This document shows positions 48,883 to 59,385 of a DNA stretch of 64,000 bases, one piece after another. A program made the translations under genes and the position numbers. Origin of the DNA: Prochilodus magdalenae (taxonomy: Eukaryota > Chordata > Actinopteri > Characiformes > Prochilodontidae); contig JAMWET010001278.1 of NCBI GenBank assembly GCA_024036415.1, forward strand, positions 503,501 to 567,500. Direction: 5' to 3'. The first letter of the stretch is position 1; each line of letters starts with the position of its first letter. Under the pieces are notes generated by a model. The model was not told the origin of the DNA. It saw only the letters and a list, made by a program, of their open reading frames with translations, and searched no databases.

Positions 48883-50199
48883 AGGTAAGCCGTCTTAGTA
48901 AATTTTTTAACTCTGAACTTTTAATTCAGCTGCATTGTTGACAAATTACAGTTAGACAAAGGTACATTTTGTGCTGCACCTGTCCGTTTACATACATCTG
49001 GAGTCTCCACTATTATAGGCCATAAAGGGAACCATGCTTTTAGCTTCTGGGAGTGTTGTTACGGCAGAAAAGAAAGAAAGAAAGGCAAATATTTTTAGAT
49101 TTATTTAGTGGCACATGGAAAAGTCCTTCAGGTAACAGGTCTTCCGACCTGACTATTAAATGAATGGTGCAATTGTGATGGTCTTGTTTTTGTTCCCTCT
49201 TATTAAAGATCCAGGGATCTCATGCCCCCAGGGCGGTCATGGAGCAGTATTTGGACAGAGACTTGAGGCATGCCTTTTAAAGGGCCTTTGAGGTTCGGCT
49301 AATATTTGTTCCTTTACCCGATCCTTTATCTATTTAGACACAGTGTTTGAGTGTAATTTAGCTGATTTAGCTGATGTTGCTGTGAAAACACATCAGGAAG
49401 AGGATGCTTTGGGAAAGTACGGATCTCTGCCGCTCCATCAAATAAAAAGAAAGCAGCTTCATGGTGAGATGCACTGGTCATTCTGTTCACTCCAAAGGAT
49501 GTGACCAGCAGGGGTAGAAGAGCACATTTTCAGTGTCTCATCGGATTTAGCATCTAAAAAAATACCATTAAGCAAATGTATTCCAGCGATCATCCAAGAT
49601 ACATAAACAGTCCATATGAAATCTACTTTTGATGGGTTTAAAAAAACAATTACTCACAGGATGTCTGCTGAATCTCACTGGCCGGAACCCAAATGCGCAT
49701 CTCTGGGTTACACAGGTAGTTATACATTTCCATTCTGTACTCTGTTTATGCTGTATGTCTGAACGATTACTCCTGGTTAAATCCTGGGTCAGATACAATG
49801 TATGTTCATTCTCAAGGAAGATAAACCAGGGCCTCTATAACCTGCTCAACTTTTATATCAACAGTCGCAAGTGACTCAGCATCTATGATCTGTTGACTCC
49901 TGCTCATCCAGTCTTTCACTCAAAAGGGTATTAACAATGGTCTAATCTGGCTATTATCTAATGGAGTCCTGCTCATCGGGTAATCAGGTTTAAATGTACG
50001 AACAGGACTTACTCTACACCTCACCTAAGGGCATGTTTCCCAGCCATTACTGCTCTATTTGTGACACAGATTCTGCCAGCACATTTTCACACAGGTTTTG
50101 GAATTTTATTGGCATTAATATATTTTGGGATTATGTATCATTTATATTGTCTGATATGATGAAAATCTTAATTAACAAAAATACCCCTTAGTACATAGT

Positions 50200-50729
50200 C
50201 GAGTCACAATATTATGATAATATACTTCCTACTGAAGTACATGAGTACATGGTGATGGCAGTGTTATGGTCTGGGGAATGTTTTCATGGCATTCTCTGGG
50301 CCCACTTATCCATGTGGAAGGCACTCTCAACATAATTGTTTATTAATCCATTTTCTCAGAACACGTACACTCATGCATGCTCATTGTCTTCCCTGGGCCT
50401 CCAGGAATCCTCCAGCAAGACAAGGTGACATGATACATGGCTAGAAATGTCTAACATTGGTTGGAAGAGCATGAGCAAGACCAAATACTACACTGGGCAA
50501 ATTCTCCAGACTTCAACCCATCCGTGGGGCCACTTTAATCATTGTGTTTGCTTATTGGATCCCCTCCTTCGCATCCTCCAGCAGCTGGGGATGCACTGCA
50601 GTCAGCATGGCTCCAGATACCTGTGACAACCTAACAGGACTTTACTCAGTTACTCCCTGTCTATCTAGCTGTTGTCTGTGCTGCACACAGCGGTGGATAT
50701 TAGCTGGTGGTCATAATAATGTGACTTGA
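50200..50729 (+). mobile_element. short decayed Tc1-like element with TIRs
   Basis: The left end GAGTCACAATATTATGA and right end TCATAATAATGTGACTTGA are inverted repeats with one or two mismatches. The interior reads like a Tc1 transposase of the NAPCH type, broken by stops and shifts. There is a VMVWGMFSWHSLGPLIHVEGTL-like stretch at about 50,250-50,330, then GPPGILQQDK at about 50,397-50,426, and remnants of WANSPDFNPS at about 50,500-50,525. About 530 bp is less than half of a full element, so it is internally deleted as well as mutated. It is unlike the 34.7-kb family in its ends. Confidence 0.8.
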
Positions 50730-50739
50730 TTGTGTGTAT

Positions 50740-53700
50740 TGAATGACGAGTAGCTCAAAAACAATAGATATTTGCTGGTTTAACCATTGCTAACAAACTA
50801 TAATACACAGCTGGTGCTTTCCATGTATAAGAATCCCACAACAATGGATATCATTCTGTCATGATATTGTCTTTCTCAAACAGACTAATGCAATATTGAA
50901 TAAAGCTAAACTAGCAACTATATTGGCATGTGGTACGACTGTATTAGCATTTAGGGAAATACAATTAGCTCATTAGATGAATGCTGTTGGAGGTTACCCT
51001 GTGTTAGATTTATCTATGTGATGTGATTGTGTACATAGGAATGATTCTGGACTACTAATAAAACAAATATATACAGAGAGTTCAGATAATTTTCCAAAAT
51101 GTAGGCATAATGGCCTGTAACAAAAATGATGTAACAATTTTACTTTGAAATAACAGCATAACTGCTTCTTTTTTGATTCTTTTCAATCCCTGAATTGTGA
51201 TGGGGGACCGTCTCTCTGCAAAAATTTGCAGTCATGTGCCAAATAAGCCATGAAAGTTTGTAATCTCCTGTGATAAAAATCCTGTCGGATTACTCTGCAT
51301 TTTGAGTTGACATGGTTTTTGCCTTTCAGGTGTTCGGGTGAATTTTTTACTACCCTGCAGCATCTGTATGTAAATGACCAGAACATATCATATTCTGACA
51401 TGACATGTGTGCTCGTTCAGCTTTCTCCAAAAATGCATGTGTACAGATGTTCATGAGGGGTGCTCAAAGTGCAATTAGCATATCTGGCGTGGCGTAAATG
51501 TGAATTACACTCAGCAGCTGTAGGGGGACCCCAAGAGCAAAAAACATCAAGTTTCACACAATGCTGCTTCATGATGTAAGCGAAGTCATCCAGAGTTATT
51601 TGAAATGAAGCACTCTATTTAACAGAAACTGTTCACAGCAGTGGTCGTAGGAACCAGGCATTTGAAGCATTTTTGCCTGGAAATGGCCCATCAGAAAGTA
51701 AATGCATATAATGGTCAGTAAATACATTATCAGATTGCTGAGGAATTGTTAAACGGTTACACTGTTTAATAGGTATGGAATAAGGTTTACATTATAGACG
51801 TGGAGCACTCTAGTAGAGCCAGGGGTTCAGATTTTAACTATGTGGGGTGGTACATCTTCAGGACCTGGATCTGGGCACCCCTGTTGTAGACAGAGAGACC
51901 CCTGGTTCCCATCACTACCACTGTAAAGAAACTGGAAGTCAGTAAGTTTCTCTACAGTAAATCATTCCACATCATCCCACTACAAGCCGAGCAGGATTTA
52001 TTTTTTTAATCATTAGAACTGAGGAATTCTGCCTGCCGTTCGGAGATTGGCCCTGTAGTAAAAGCCTCTTCTGTTCAGACATGGCCAACTAGAAAAATCT
52101 GTGTGTATCGTGTACAAGTCAGACATGTATAGTGTGCCAAATTCTTTATCATTTTTCTACATAATGGAGCGAAGGGAACGTGGAGGCCCAAATGAGTACA
52201 AAATACACACGTACTCATCTTGCCTATTATCCTAGAGGGCAGCAGAGATGTCACCTGCGCATAACTAGCTGGTGACCTCTCTCTCTTCTCACAAAGAGGT
52301 GCATCTACCCATATTGTTTCGTGTCTTATTACGTGACCAGGTGGTCCTCGAGAAGCATTAGATTTTATATCACCTCCTCATTTCCATAGCAACAAAACAC
52401 ACTGGGATCAAAGGTCACCCATACATCTAGGAAGAGCTTATTTACCTCCTTTTTAGTCCACGACCAGACCCTGAGGCGCACTCTGCACTCTCAGTTCTGT
52501 TGGAAAGCCTAAGATCTATTGTGAAAGAGAATAAAAAGCACCTGCATTTGAACAGAATCACTGCATTGTTTTCTACGAAAACAGCGAGTTCAGTTTTAAT
52601 TAAGTTATGTCCAATTAAAGGCCTGATGGGAGATCTCAGGACAAACGAAGTAACAACCTACCCAGTGAATTTTCTGTAACTCTAAAGGGGGGGGATGTTT
52701 TTTGGGTGTTGACCTTTTAAAAAGAGTTCTGGATGTAAGAACCAACAGCCACCTATATAAAGAGCCCATTGAGTGGTTTGTCCATAAACAGCAGAGTCAC
52801 AAGCTCTGCTATTTGTACTCACAGCGGGGTATAATGGTTGTTATTTAGGACATGGAACATCTAAAAGGTATAATTATCAAGACGAACCAGGAATATAAAT
52901 TGAATTTGATGCAAGCAAATTGCGTTTACAAATTCCGGATTGCAGTTTTAGGCTGAATTATATTGAGTTTGTTACAAAGCAGAGGTCAACTGAAGGCAAA
53001 CAATCAATACTGATCCATATTTAGAGATCATTCCTCAACCAGGACTATTTTCTGAAAACAAACAAAGGTTATAGAGAGTTTTGTGTGCAACAAGTCCTGT
53101 TAAAATCCCATATTCTCCTTATTGCTCTGTTACATATCTGAAACTACACTTCTACAAATGGCTACAAAAGGCTGCATTCAGTTCTATGGTAATGTTTCTA
53201 CAGTGCAAAGCTCACTTGCAGATCAGAGAGTAGTGTGAGCAGATTCGAGGGCACTATTTATCTCTGTTTATCAGAAAGAGATATTTGACCTGAGCCAGAT
53301 GAAGCCTGAGCCTGCAGCTGCAGCCTGGACTACATTTATTCAAGAGGAGCCGGCAGAAGCTACAGTGTTTTGTCACAGTTTCATCCTACTGGCTTCTTTC
53401 TTCCCTCCATTTACAAGATTAGCTCTTACATGTGTACATGCTTTAAAGCAAAGCACAAAGATTAGGAGAGTGCAGAGCCTAATTAATGCTGTGGCTTTGT
53501 GTGTGTGTGTGTGGCCTGGGTGAAGAGAAGGGGTTAAGAAGGGACAGCCACAACAGCTGAGGGATTCATGCGCTTAATTTGATGCCATTTGTGGCCTCTC
53601 TGCAGGCACTTTCCTTTGAATGAATGTCTATGGCAGCACCTATAAAAAAGGCTTTCCCCGGTATAAGAGATGCATTGTGATAATAATCTCCCTCTACAGT

Positions 53701-53990
53701 ATGTAGACAATCAAACTAATGCTTTTTCTTCAGCACTAATTACGAGACAGAATTCCTCAACTGCCGGACTTTTATTTGAGGACAGTGGAGTACAAATGCA
53801 GATACTTCAAGGTACAGTTATGATATTAAACCATCAAGAGTCTGAAAGCTCTGTAAAGGCCTCATTAAGCCACTGACCTCATTAGGAAATATTTCTGCAG
53901 TATAAACAATGAAACTCCATTATCATTTGACTTGTGCAGGAAATGTACACTCGATTTGTTATTAGCTTTGCTGATGCATACTGTAGGTAC
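50740..53990. other. intergenic stretch, no gene recognised
   Basis: Contains family C copy 3 (51.57-51.69 kb). A G-run lies at about 52,688. An RFX/X-box-like site lies at 52,380-52,393 (ATTTCCATAGCAAC, complement GTTGCTATGGAAAT). The block at 53,520-53,880 has CNE-like composition. No exon or transposase motif was recognised. Confidence 0.4.
51570..51690 (+). repeat. dispersed repeat family C, copy 3
   Basis: Contains GTAAGCGAAGTCATCCAGAG, GAAACTGTTCACAGCAGTGGTCGTAGGAACCAGGCATTTGAAG, collinear with the copies at 11.8, 34.5 and 59.9 kb. Confidence 0.7.
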
Positions 53991-54000
53991 ATTGGAGTGA

Positions 54001-54272
54001 ATTGGTTTAACCCCTAAAGAGCCTGCGTGCTGAAGCCTATCCCAGAGGTAAATGGGCAGAAGGCAGGAAACACCCTGGACAGGCCACCAATTCATCACAG
54101 GGCGACACACGAACATGCACGTTTACTCACACCTAGTGGTCATTTCACCTCACTAAATGTTTTTGGATTGTAGGAGATCAACACAGAAAGTATCCCAGAC
54201 TCTTTGGGCTGGAATCAAGTTCAGGCCCTTCCTGGTGTGAGACGATTGCACTACCTAGTTTGCCACCCTGTA
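54001..54272 (+). repeat. mermaid-like repeat, copy 2
   Basis: GGCAGAAGGCAGGAAACACCCTGGACAGGCCACCAATTCATCACAGGGCGACAC, then TTTTTGGATTGTAGGAG, then a decayed GAATCAAGTTCAGGCCC block ending TTTGCCACCCTG. Same orientation as copies 1 and 3. Confidence 0.7.
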
Positions 54273-54434
54273 TACATACAAACTATGAAAATACGTTAAT
54301 ATGCTTTATATGGATGAACTATACGTGTTGACACCTATGCACATGCACATATAAAAATATATACATGACATACATGGAAATATAAATGTCATCTTTTTGA
54401 GTGTGTAGTTACTAAACAATTAACCTATAATATT

Positions 54435-54785
54435 AATTAATCCTTCTGGGTCATAGAAGGTGCTGGAGCCTAAACCAGCATCCAAAGGGCAGAAGGCAGG
54501 AAACACCCTGGAAAGGCCACCAGTCCATTACAGGGCAGACACACAGACATACACATTCATCCACACCTAGGGGCAAATTAGCATCTCCAGTTGACCTTTT
54601 GGCATGTGGGAGGAAACTGGGGCACCAGGAGGAAACCCACACAGACACAGGGAGAACACACAGAAAGAGAACACACAGAAAGAGAACACACAGAAAGGAC
54701 CATAGACACCCAGCGAGGAATCGAACCCAGGCTCTTCATGCTGTGAGATAACAGTGCTATCCATTGTGTCACTGTGTCGGCCCAC
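54435..54785 (+). repeat. mermaid-like repeat, copy 3, with 15-bp triplication
   Basis: Contains AGAAGGCAGGAAACACCCTGGAAAGGCCACCAGTCCATTACAGGGC, GGCATGTGGGAGGAAACTGG, GGAGGAAACCCACACAGACACAGGGAGAAC and GGAATCGAACCCAGGC, ending CACTGTGTCGGCCC. Inside it, AGAACACACAGAAAG is repeated three times in tandem (about 54,652-54,696), which other copies lack. It lies about 160 bp after copy 2 in the same orientation. Confidence 0.75.
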
Positions 54786-55382
54786 ATTAGTTTACACTGA
54801 GTTTTTTACTGTTTTGAACACCACTGCATGTTTCTAAACAGTGCCACTGGGCTAAAGGAGAACACTAGCTTCCATTTCTGACAGGCATCTGCTCTGGCTA
54901 GCAGCATGTTGAATGATTCTGCCTTGGACTTTCAGCTACAGTTGGCTGTGGCATTACTGGGCCTTGAACTCGTAATATCCTAGCGACAGGGCCAAGGCTA
55001 AAATGCTTGCACCGCCTGAGAACAGCGGCATAATCAGCATGAACAGAACTGCCTGTTTGGTATGTGGAGCTTTTACAGCAATTAAATGTTAACAATTATG
55101 GCCATTAAACAGAGGATTTATAGTTTTAATGAGGGCCAGATCTCTGAGCAACAGTGGATAATGAGAGAAATAAACAGTTTCAGCACCTCTTGCAAATCAC
55201 ACAAATCTAATAACCAGACATCTGAAATATTTTTCTAAGTGAATTTTCACGTTTTTGGACTGTGAGCTTTTTACAGCTATTTCACTTTCACAGCCGGTGC
55301 TTGGAGCAGCAATTGGATTACACTTTTACAACATGAGGTCGTTTAGCTCAAACACAAACAAGACCCATTAAAGAGTTTCCCC

Positions 55383-55398
55383 TGCGTTATATAACGCA
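55383..55398. promoter_or_regulatory. 16-bp perfect palindrome, 34 bp upstream of a TATA box
   Basis: TGCGTTATATAACGCA reads the same on both strands. The half-site ATAACGCA resembles a C/EBP-type half site. A TATAAAA box follows at 55,432-55,438. The pairing suggests a promoter but neither is proven functional. Confidence 0.35.
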
Positions 55399-55475
55399 AG
55401 GCAGCGACTCGACATGGTGAATAGGAGATGGTATAAAAGAAGCTGAGGCCGAGAGCCACACTTAAGGGCTTCGTT

Positions 55476-55754
55476 TTGGCTCTCTTTCTTTCTCTTTCTG
55501 TAGTGGTACCTCTGAGACGCAGGGTATGGGATAGCAATGATGAGGATTTAATCACTCCTGATGTGTTCAACGTCTTGCACCACTCACCAGAGGCCTCATA
55601 TGCCCCTAAGTGGATGAAGAGGCATGAACTATTGTTGAGGTTAGAAGATCTTGTAAGAGACTTCGTGCCAATTTGCAGGCCCTCTGTTTTCGCGCACCCT
55701 GACGCTTTGTTAACGATGCTGGCTGTTAATGAACAAGAATCTATGACAGAATGA
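55476..55754 (+). other. open frame of unknown nature behind a TATA box (possible exon)
   Basis: A 92-codon frame with no ATG at its 5' end runs from a TTG. Its first part is a pyrimidine tract (CTCTTTCTTTCTCTTTCTGTAG) that looks like a splice acceptor ending at 55,501. After it the frame reads VPLRRRVWDSNDEDLITPDV, then a Leu/Arg-rich stretch HELLLRLEDLVRDF, and ends AVNEQESMTE. GTAAGA at 55,651 could be a donor. I recognise no family. The minus strand is open here too, so the frame may simply reflect few stop triplets in a conserved non-coding element. Options are a host exon, a small TATA-driven gene, or chance. Confidence that it is coding is low. Confidence 0.25.
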
Positions 55755-55879
55755 TGAAAACATGCAGACAAAAGGCGCAGCACCCGCACCACCTCCCTCC
55801 AACCACCCCCACCCCGCCACACACACACACACACTCTCTCTCTCACACTCTCTCATTGCTCTGCAGTTACTGTCTGAAA

Positions 55880-56330
55880 GTTTGAGCTCCAGTTTTGAAA
55901 GCTTTAAATGATCCTTCGCATCAAGGGCGGCTTAATTTCACAGGCACCGCTCTCAAAAGATACATTAAAGCCTTTTTTGCACTTTCTTCTCTGACTAATG
56001 TGCACATTTTTCAACACATCATATTCCAATTTATGACTCAAAGCCAAAAATATAAAGCAATATTTTGTTTTTGCACTATGTCCGAGCTGAGATAATAGTT
56101 CAGAGAGGCGCATGCTTCAGAGGGCATTTTGCATCGAGAGCTGTGCGCGTTAACTTCACATCAGATCACTGAGCTTAGATGCCTTTGAGATATGAGAGAT
56201 TTCTAAAGATGTGAGAGAAAATATGAATTTGGGATTACTTGCTCCCTCTCTTGCCAAAACTCGGATCATTAGCATTGGTTGACCGTTCTCCTAGGCAGTG
56301 ACTACATGAGAGCGTATTTGGAACGCAAAT
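55880..56330. other. candidate conserved non-coding block
   Basis: The sequence is free of microsatellites and recognisable repeats and has scattered CpGs. Its composition is like vertebrate enhancers, with motifs such as CTAATG and GATAATAG. This is an impression from composition only. Confidence 0.25.
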
Positions 56331-56734
56331 ATTTTTTGTTTTGTATATCAAGCACATTTCAGCTTTCCGCTTAGAAGGAATTTCTGAATTTTCTACATAT
56401 GTGCATTAATTCCCTGTGGGAATGCCCGGCACAGGTGGTGCACTGAGGCGTGGTAGTGCATAGGTGTGCTCTTTGGCTGGATTTCGGATTCAGCTCTCTG
56501 CTGTGACATAGCAGGGGTCCCAGTGGACACAGCTGGACATAAAGCCCTTGGGGAGGTAAAACACATTGCAGCCTCCCTCTCCTCTGCTCTGTTGCTATGT
56601 AAAGTAACAGACTGTCAGGCATCTGTCCAGTTGTATTGGGAATTCTCTGACTTAGTGGACTCCTTTTGCTGGGCTAAAGCACCTAGCAGTGATGCATGGA
56701 TGGAGGGCCCAAACGATATGTGCAAACTGTAGAC

Positions 56735-57005
56735 TTTAAGGTGGAATGGAAGATTTGATTAAGCAGCTGGAAAATAGGAAGCAAAATGCCTTATTCAAAG
56801 ATGAACACCTGCCGTACCTGGTTCCTTGGAAAGGGTATAAAACGCAGGTTGGAACAATAGATATTTCCACATAGTCTGCAATTTTCATTGCTGTTGCTTT
56901 AATGTCTTATGTAAATTCTGTACCTTTTCATACATATGATTTTGGAATCGGTCCATTTTACTGACCTCTTTTATAAACTGTATGTCAGTTCTATACACTA
57001 AAGTC
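56735..57005 (+). repeat. dispersed repeat family P, copy 2
   Basis: Collinear with 4,755-5,070. It begins CTTTAAGGTGGAATGG, includes GCTGGAAAATAGGAAGCAAAATGCCTTATTCAAAGATGAACA and GATTTTGGAATCGG, and ends near GTATGTCAGTTCTATAC. Confidence 0.6.
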
Positions 57006-57056
57006 GCTGCATTCAGCTACGACAATGTAGATACAGATTTGCATTCTAAGGTACCT

Positions 57057-57220
57057 TTAGTGCGACATGGTGGTACAGTAGGTAGCACTGTTGCATCACA
57101 ACAAAAAGGGCTTGGGTTTGATTCCAGACTGGGGCATTCGGGGTCCTTTCTATGCAGAGTTTGCATATTGTCCCATTGTCTGTGTTTTTCCTTCTTTGGG
57201 TGCTCCATTGGAACATGTGG
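57057..57220 (-). repeat. mermaid-like repeat, copy 4 (3' part only)
   Basis: The complement reads GGAGCACCCAAAGAAGG, ATATGCAAACTCTGCATAGAAAGGACC, TGGAATCAAACCCAAGCCC and ends CAGTGCTACCTACTGTACCACCATGTCGCA. This is the right-hand half of the repeat in opposite orientation to the other three. Confidence 0.65.
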
Positions 57221-58689
57221 GATCACTGCTATGGCTCCTTTGGTCATTAAATGTGTCAAAAACTGTTTTTATTATATATGAGCGATCCATCCATGAGACA
57301 CTCAAATCATCTCACCACACTCAAAAAAAAGGCCTAGTGTTTCTTAAGCGTTTCTGCTGGTTAGAATTATCTAAGCATTTGTCACATGTTGTTAAGGACA
57401 GCTGCCATGCTCAAATGATGTTAACCTGTGATATGAGTTTTTGAAGACATTCTTAGCGTCTTGCATTTCTATTCCTCTTAAAGAGCATCTGGTGTTTTCA
57501 TATTGTGTCAAAATTAAATGAAAGGAGTTTTGGAGGTTTTGGCATAGCCGCCAGATACGCACTAGAAGATACGCAGTAGTGTTACTGATAATACAGAACA
57601 TTGCTACATTATGAGAACACTATTAAGCTCTTCAGGATCGCGCAAAAAGTACTCAAACCACAAATGTTCACAAGTGACACTAGGGCTGACTGTTTGTGGG
57701 AAGAATATTTAATTGCAATGTTTCTGATCAGTAATGCGACTGCGCATTACCACAGCCCAGGGCTGTTATTTAGTCGGTAAAAATACAATATCCACTTTCT
57801 GGATGTCACAGCATGTAGTTGTTTGGCTGCCTTATCTACAGGCAGTTTACAAGCTCTGGTATAATGTTAAAGTTCCTCATATAAGAAACAAAATTGCCTT
57901 TTTAAAATTGCTCAGTGACACTGTTCAAATTGAGTTTTCCCCAATTCCAAACCTTTTTCTTATTTGAGCCGATGCATGTCTCGCTCCAGCTTTTACTTCG
58001 ATATTTAATTAAGAAATGAAAGCCATTTATTCAGAGGACACATTCTTGCTTCTTCTGCTTGTTTCTTATCATGATGCCTGACGCCCACATTGGGTGTGCA
58101 GTGGACAGCCGGCATAAGGACACTCTGTTTGCTCTGACTTTATCTGTTGGGACATCTCCCACTACTGCATATTCATCACCCCTTTGATTAGTTCATTTGT
58201 CCTTGAAATATTTGTTCAGTGGCATCTTATTAATGGCACTGTTTCTCAGCAATTCAATCAGCTCCTTCCTAGAAGCATACAATTTCATTCAGCAAGATAA
58301 GGAAGGGGAAACATCAATTGATAATCCTTTTACTCATCTAACTCAATAGCCCACATGTAATTAATTTAGTCCAGAGACTAATTACATACAACCAAAGGAT
58401 GCAGTGTATTTTTAGCTTGCCAATTGGAAAGAATGCTGTGTCAAAAAGAGACTAAATGAAAGAGTCGTTTCAAACATGTCCATGGTTAGTTTGTCAGTTG
58501 AATTAGATCCGATTATATACACGACGTGTAGGTTTATAGTGATCAGCGTTTTAGAACTGGGGACTTTGTTGTTTGTGTTTAACGCCACTCTGATACCAGA
58601 CAAAAGACACAAGTCTTTGATTTTTCAGCGCGAGGACTTTATGTACCGTCCTTTCTTCTTCACCAAACCCGTTTTCAATACCACACACC

Positions 58690-58790
58690 TACGATTGGTT
58701 GACTGTTTGTGGGCATGAAACATTATCCAATCAGAGCTCAGATGGCGGGCTACTACAAGCCAATCCCAGCGCACTAGGGGCGGGACCTGC
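58690..58790 (+). promoter_or_regulatory. CpG-island promoter: three CCAAT boxes plus GC box
   Basis: An inverted CCAAT box (ATTGG, 58,694-58,698) is followed by CCAAT at 58,727-58,731 and CCAAT at 58,760-58,764, each exactly 33 bp from the last. An Sp1-type GC box GGGGCGGGAC lies at 58,777-58,786. CCAAT boxes are bound by NF-Y, and multiple sites about three helical turns apart are known from strongly NF-Y-dependent promoters. No good TATA box follows, which fits a CpG-island promoter with dispersed starts. The plus direction is preferred because a consensus splice donor lies downstream at 59,380, and no donor consensus was found on the minus strand upstream. Confidence 0.75.
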
Positions 58791-59078
58791 CCGAGTACGG
58801 GCGTAAAACAAAACATACTGCGGATAAATGACTTAAGAGGGGCAACCGTTGCTGTCAGGACTTTGACAGCCTTCTTGTCCCCTTGGGAGGTGCAAAAGCA
58901 ACACAGGTGACCTTACATTGATACGCGAAAGGTAACAACAGCTAAACCGTGCCCGAGCTGCTGTTTTTCTGGTGGTCTCCGCAAACCAGGGTCCTGTTAC
59001 AGTGTCAGTCCTGTAGAGAGCAGTAGGCGGTTTTATTGCATTGTTTTTATACGGGGCCGAGCTGTAACGTTACTGTAC

Positions 59079-59258
59079 ATGAGGCGGAGGGAGGAGCGAC
59101 CTGGGAGAGAGTGTGTTTCTCCTGATTTTCATGTCCCCGTCGTGGCAGCCCGAGCACTTTTCGCATACCGCCGAGGAAAACGAGCTGTGAGCGAAGTTGC
59201 TGGAGAGCCAAAAGTAGGAGCTGCGCGAAAATATTCGTGTTTAATGTTGAGGCGTTAG
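59079..59258 (+). CDS. upstream open reading frame (59 codons) in the putative 5' UTR
   Basis: From ATG at 59,079 the frame reads MRRREERPGRECVSPDF... and stops at TAG 59,256-59,258. It is very Arg-rich at the start, which follows partly from CpG-rich composition. An overlapping second ATG frame lies at 59,131-59,190 in another phase. If the transcript starts upstream, these would tend to lower translation of the main frame. No protein family is recognised and it may be only regulatory or meaningless. Confidence 0.3.
   Translation: MRRREERPGRECVSPDFHVPVVAARALFAYRRGKRAVSEVAGEPKVGAARKYSCLMLRR
59131..59190 (+). CDS. second upstream open reading frame (19 codons)
   Basis: MSPSWQPEHFSHTAEENEL then TGA, nested in a different phase within the 59-codon frame. 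Its ATG context (TTTTCATGT) is weak. Confidence 0.25.
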   Translation: MSPSWQPEHFSHTAEENEL

Positions 59259-59379
59259 CTCTCCCTCCCTCTCTCTGCTCTGTGCTGGAGGCATCCACAC
59301 TTGCACTGGATACGGCGGCGGCTTTCCACCGACCTCTGCCTCAAAAGACCTTGCTAGAAGAAAACACCCGATTCACACG

Positions 59380-59385
59380 GTGAGT
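59380..59385 (+). promoter_or_regulatory. consensus splice donor GTGAGT
   Basis: ACACG/GTGAGT matches the vertebrate 5' splice-site consensus well. Its position at the downstream side of a CpG-island promoter supports a real exon-intron border. The intron would run past the window end. Confidence 0.6.

Larger units (their letters stand above)
58800..59379 (+). other. probable 5' non-coding first exon of an unidentified gene
   Basis: The transcription start is not fixed and should fall roughly at 58,800-59,050. The exon end is set by CACACG/GTGAGT, a consensus donor at 59,380. Several ATGs open short frames (59,079 and 59,131), and no long frame reads through to the donor, so the main start codon is probably in a later exon beyond this window. 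The CpG island continues about 490 bp into the intron, as is common for first exons. The gene cannot be identified from UTR sequence. The long repeat-rich desert upstream with possible regulatory blocks would suit a developmental gene (inference). Confidence 0.6.

Noticed and set aside
55343..55846. 167-codon minus-strand frame
   Set aside because: It includes a GT/GA-rich stretch translated as VCVCVWRGGGG and overlaps the plus-strand frame. No family is recognised.
58476..58718. 80-codon frame just upstream of the promoter
   Set aside because: It ends at the CCAAT boxes, shows no family features, and a coding frame running into the core promoter is unlikely.
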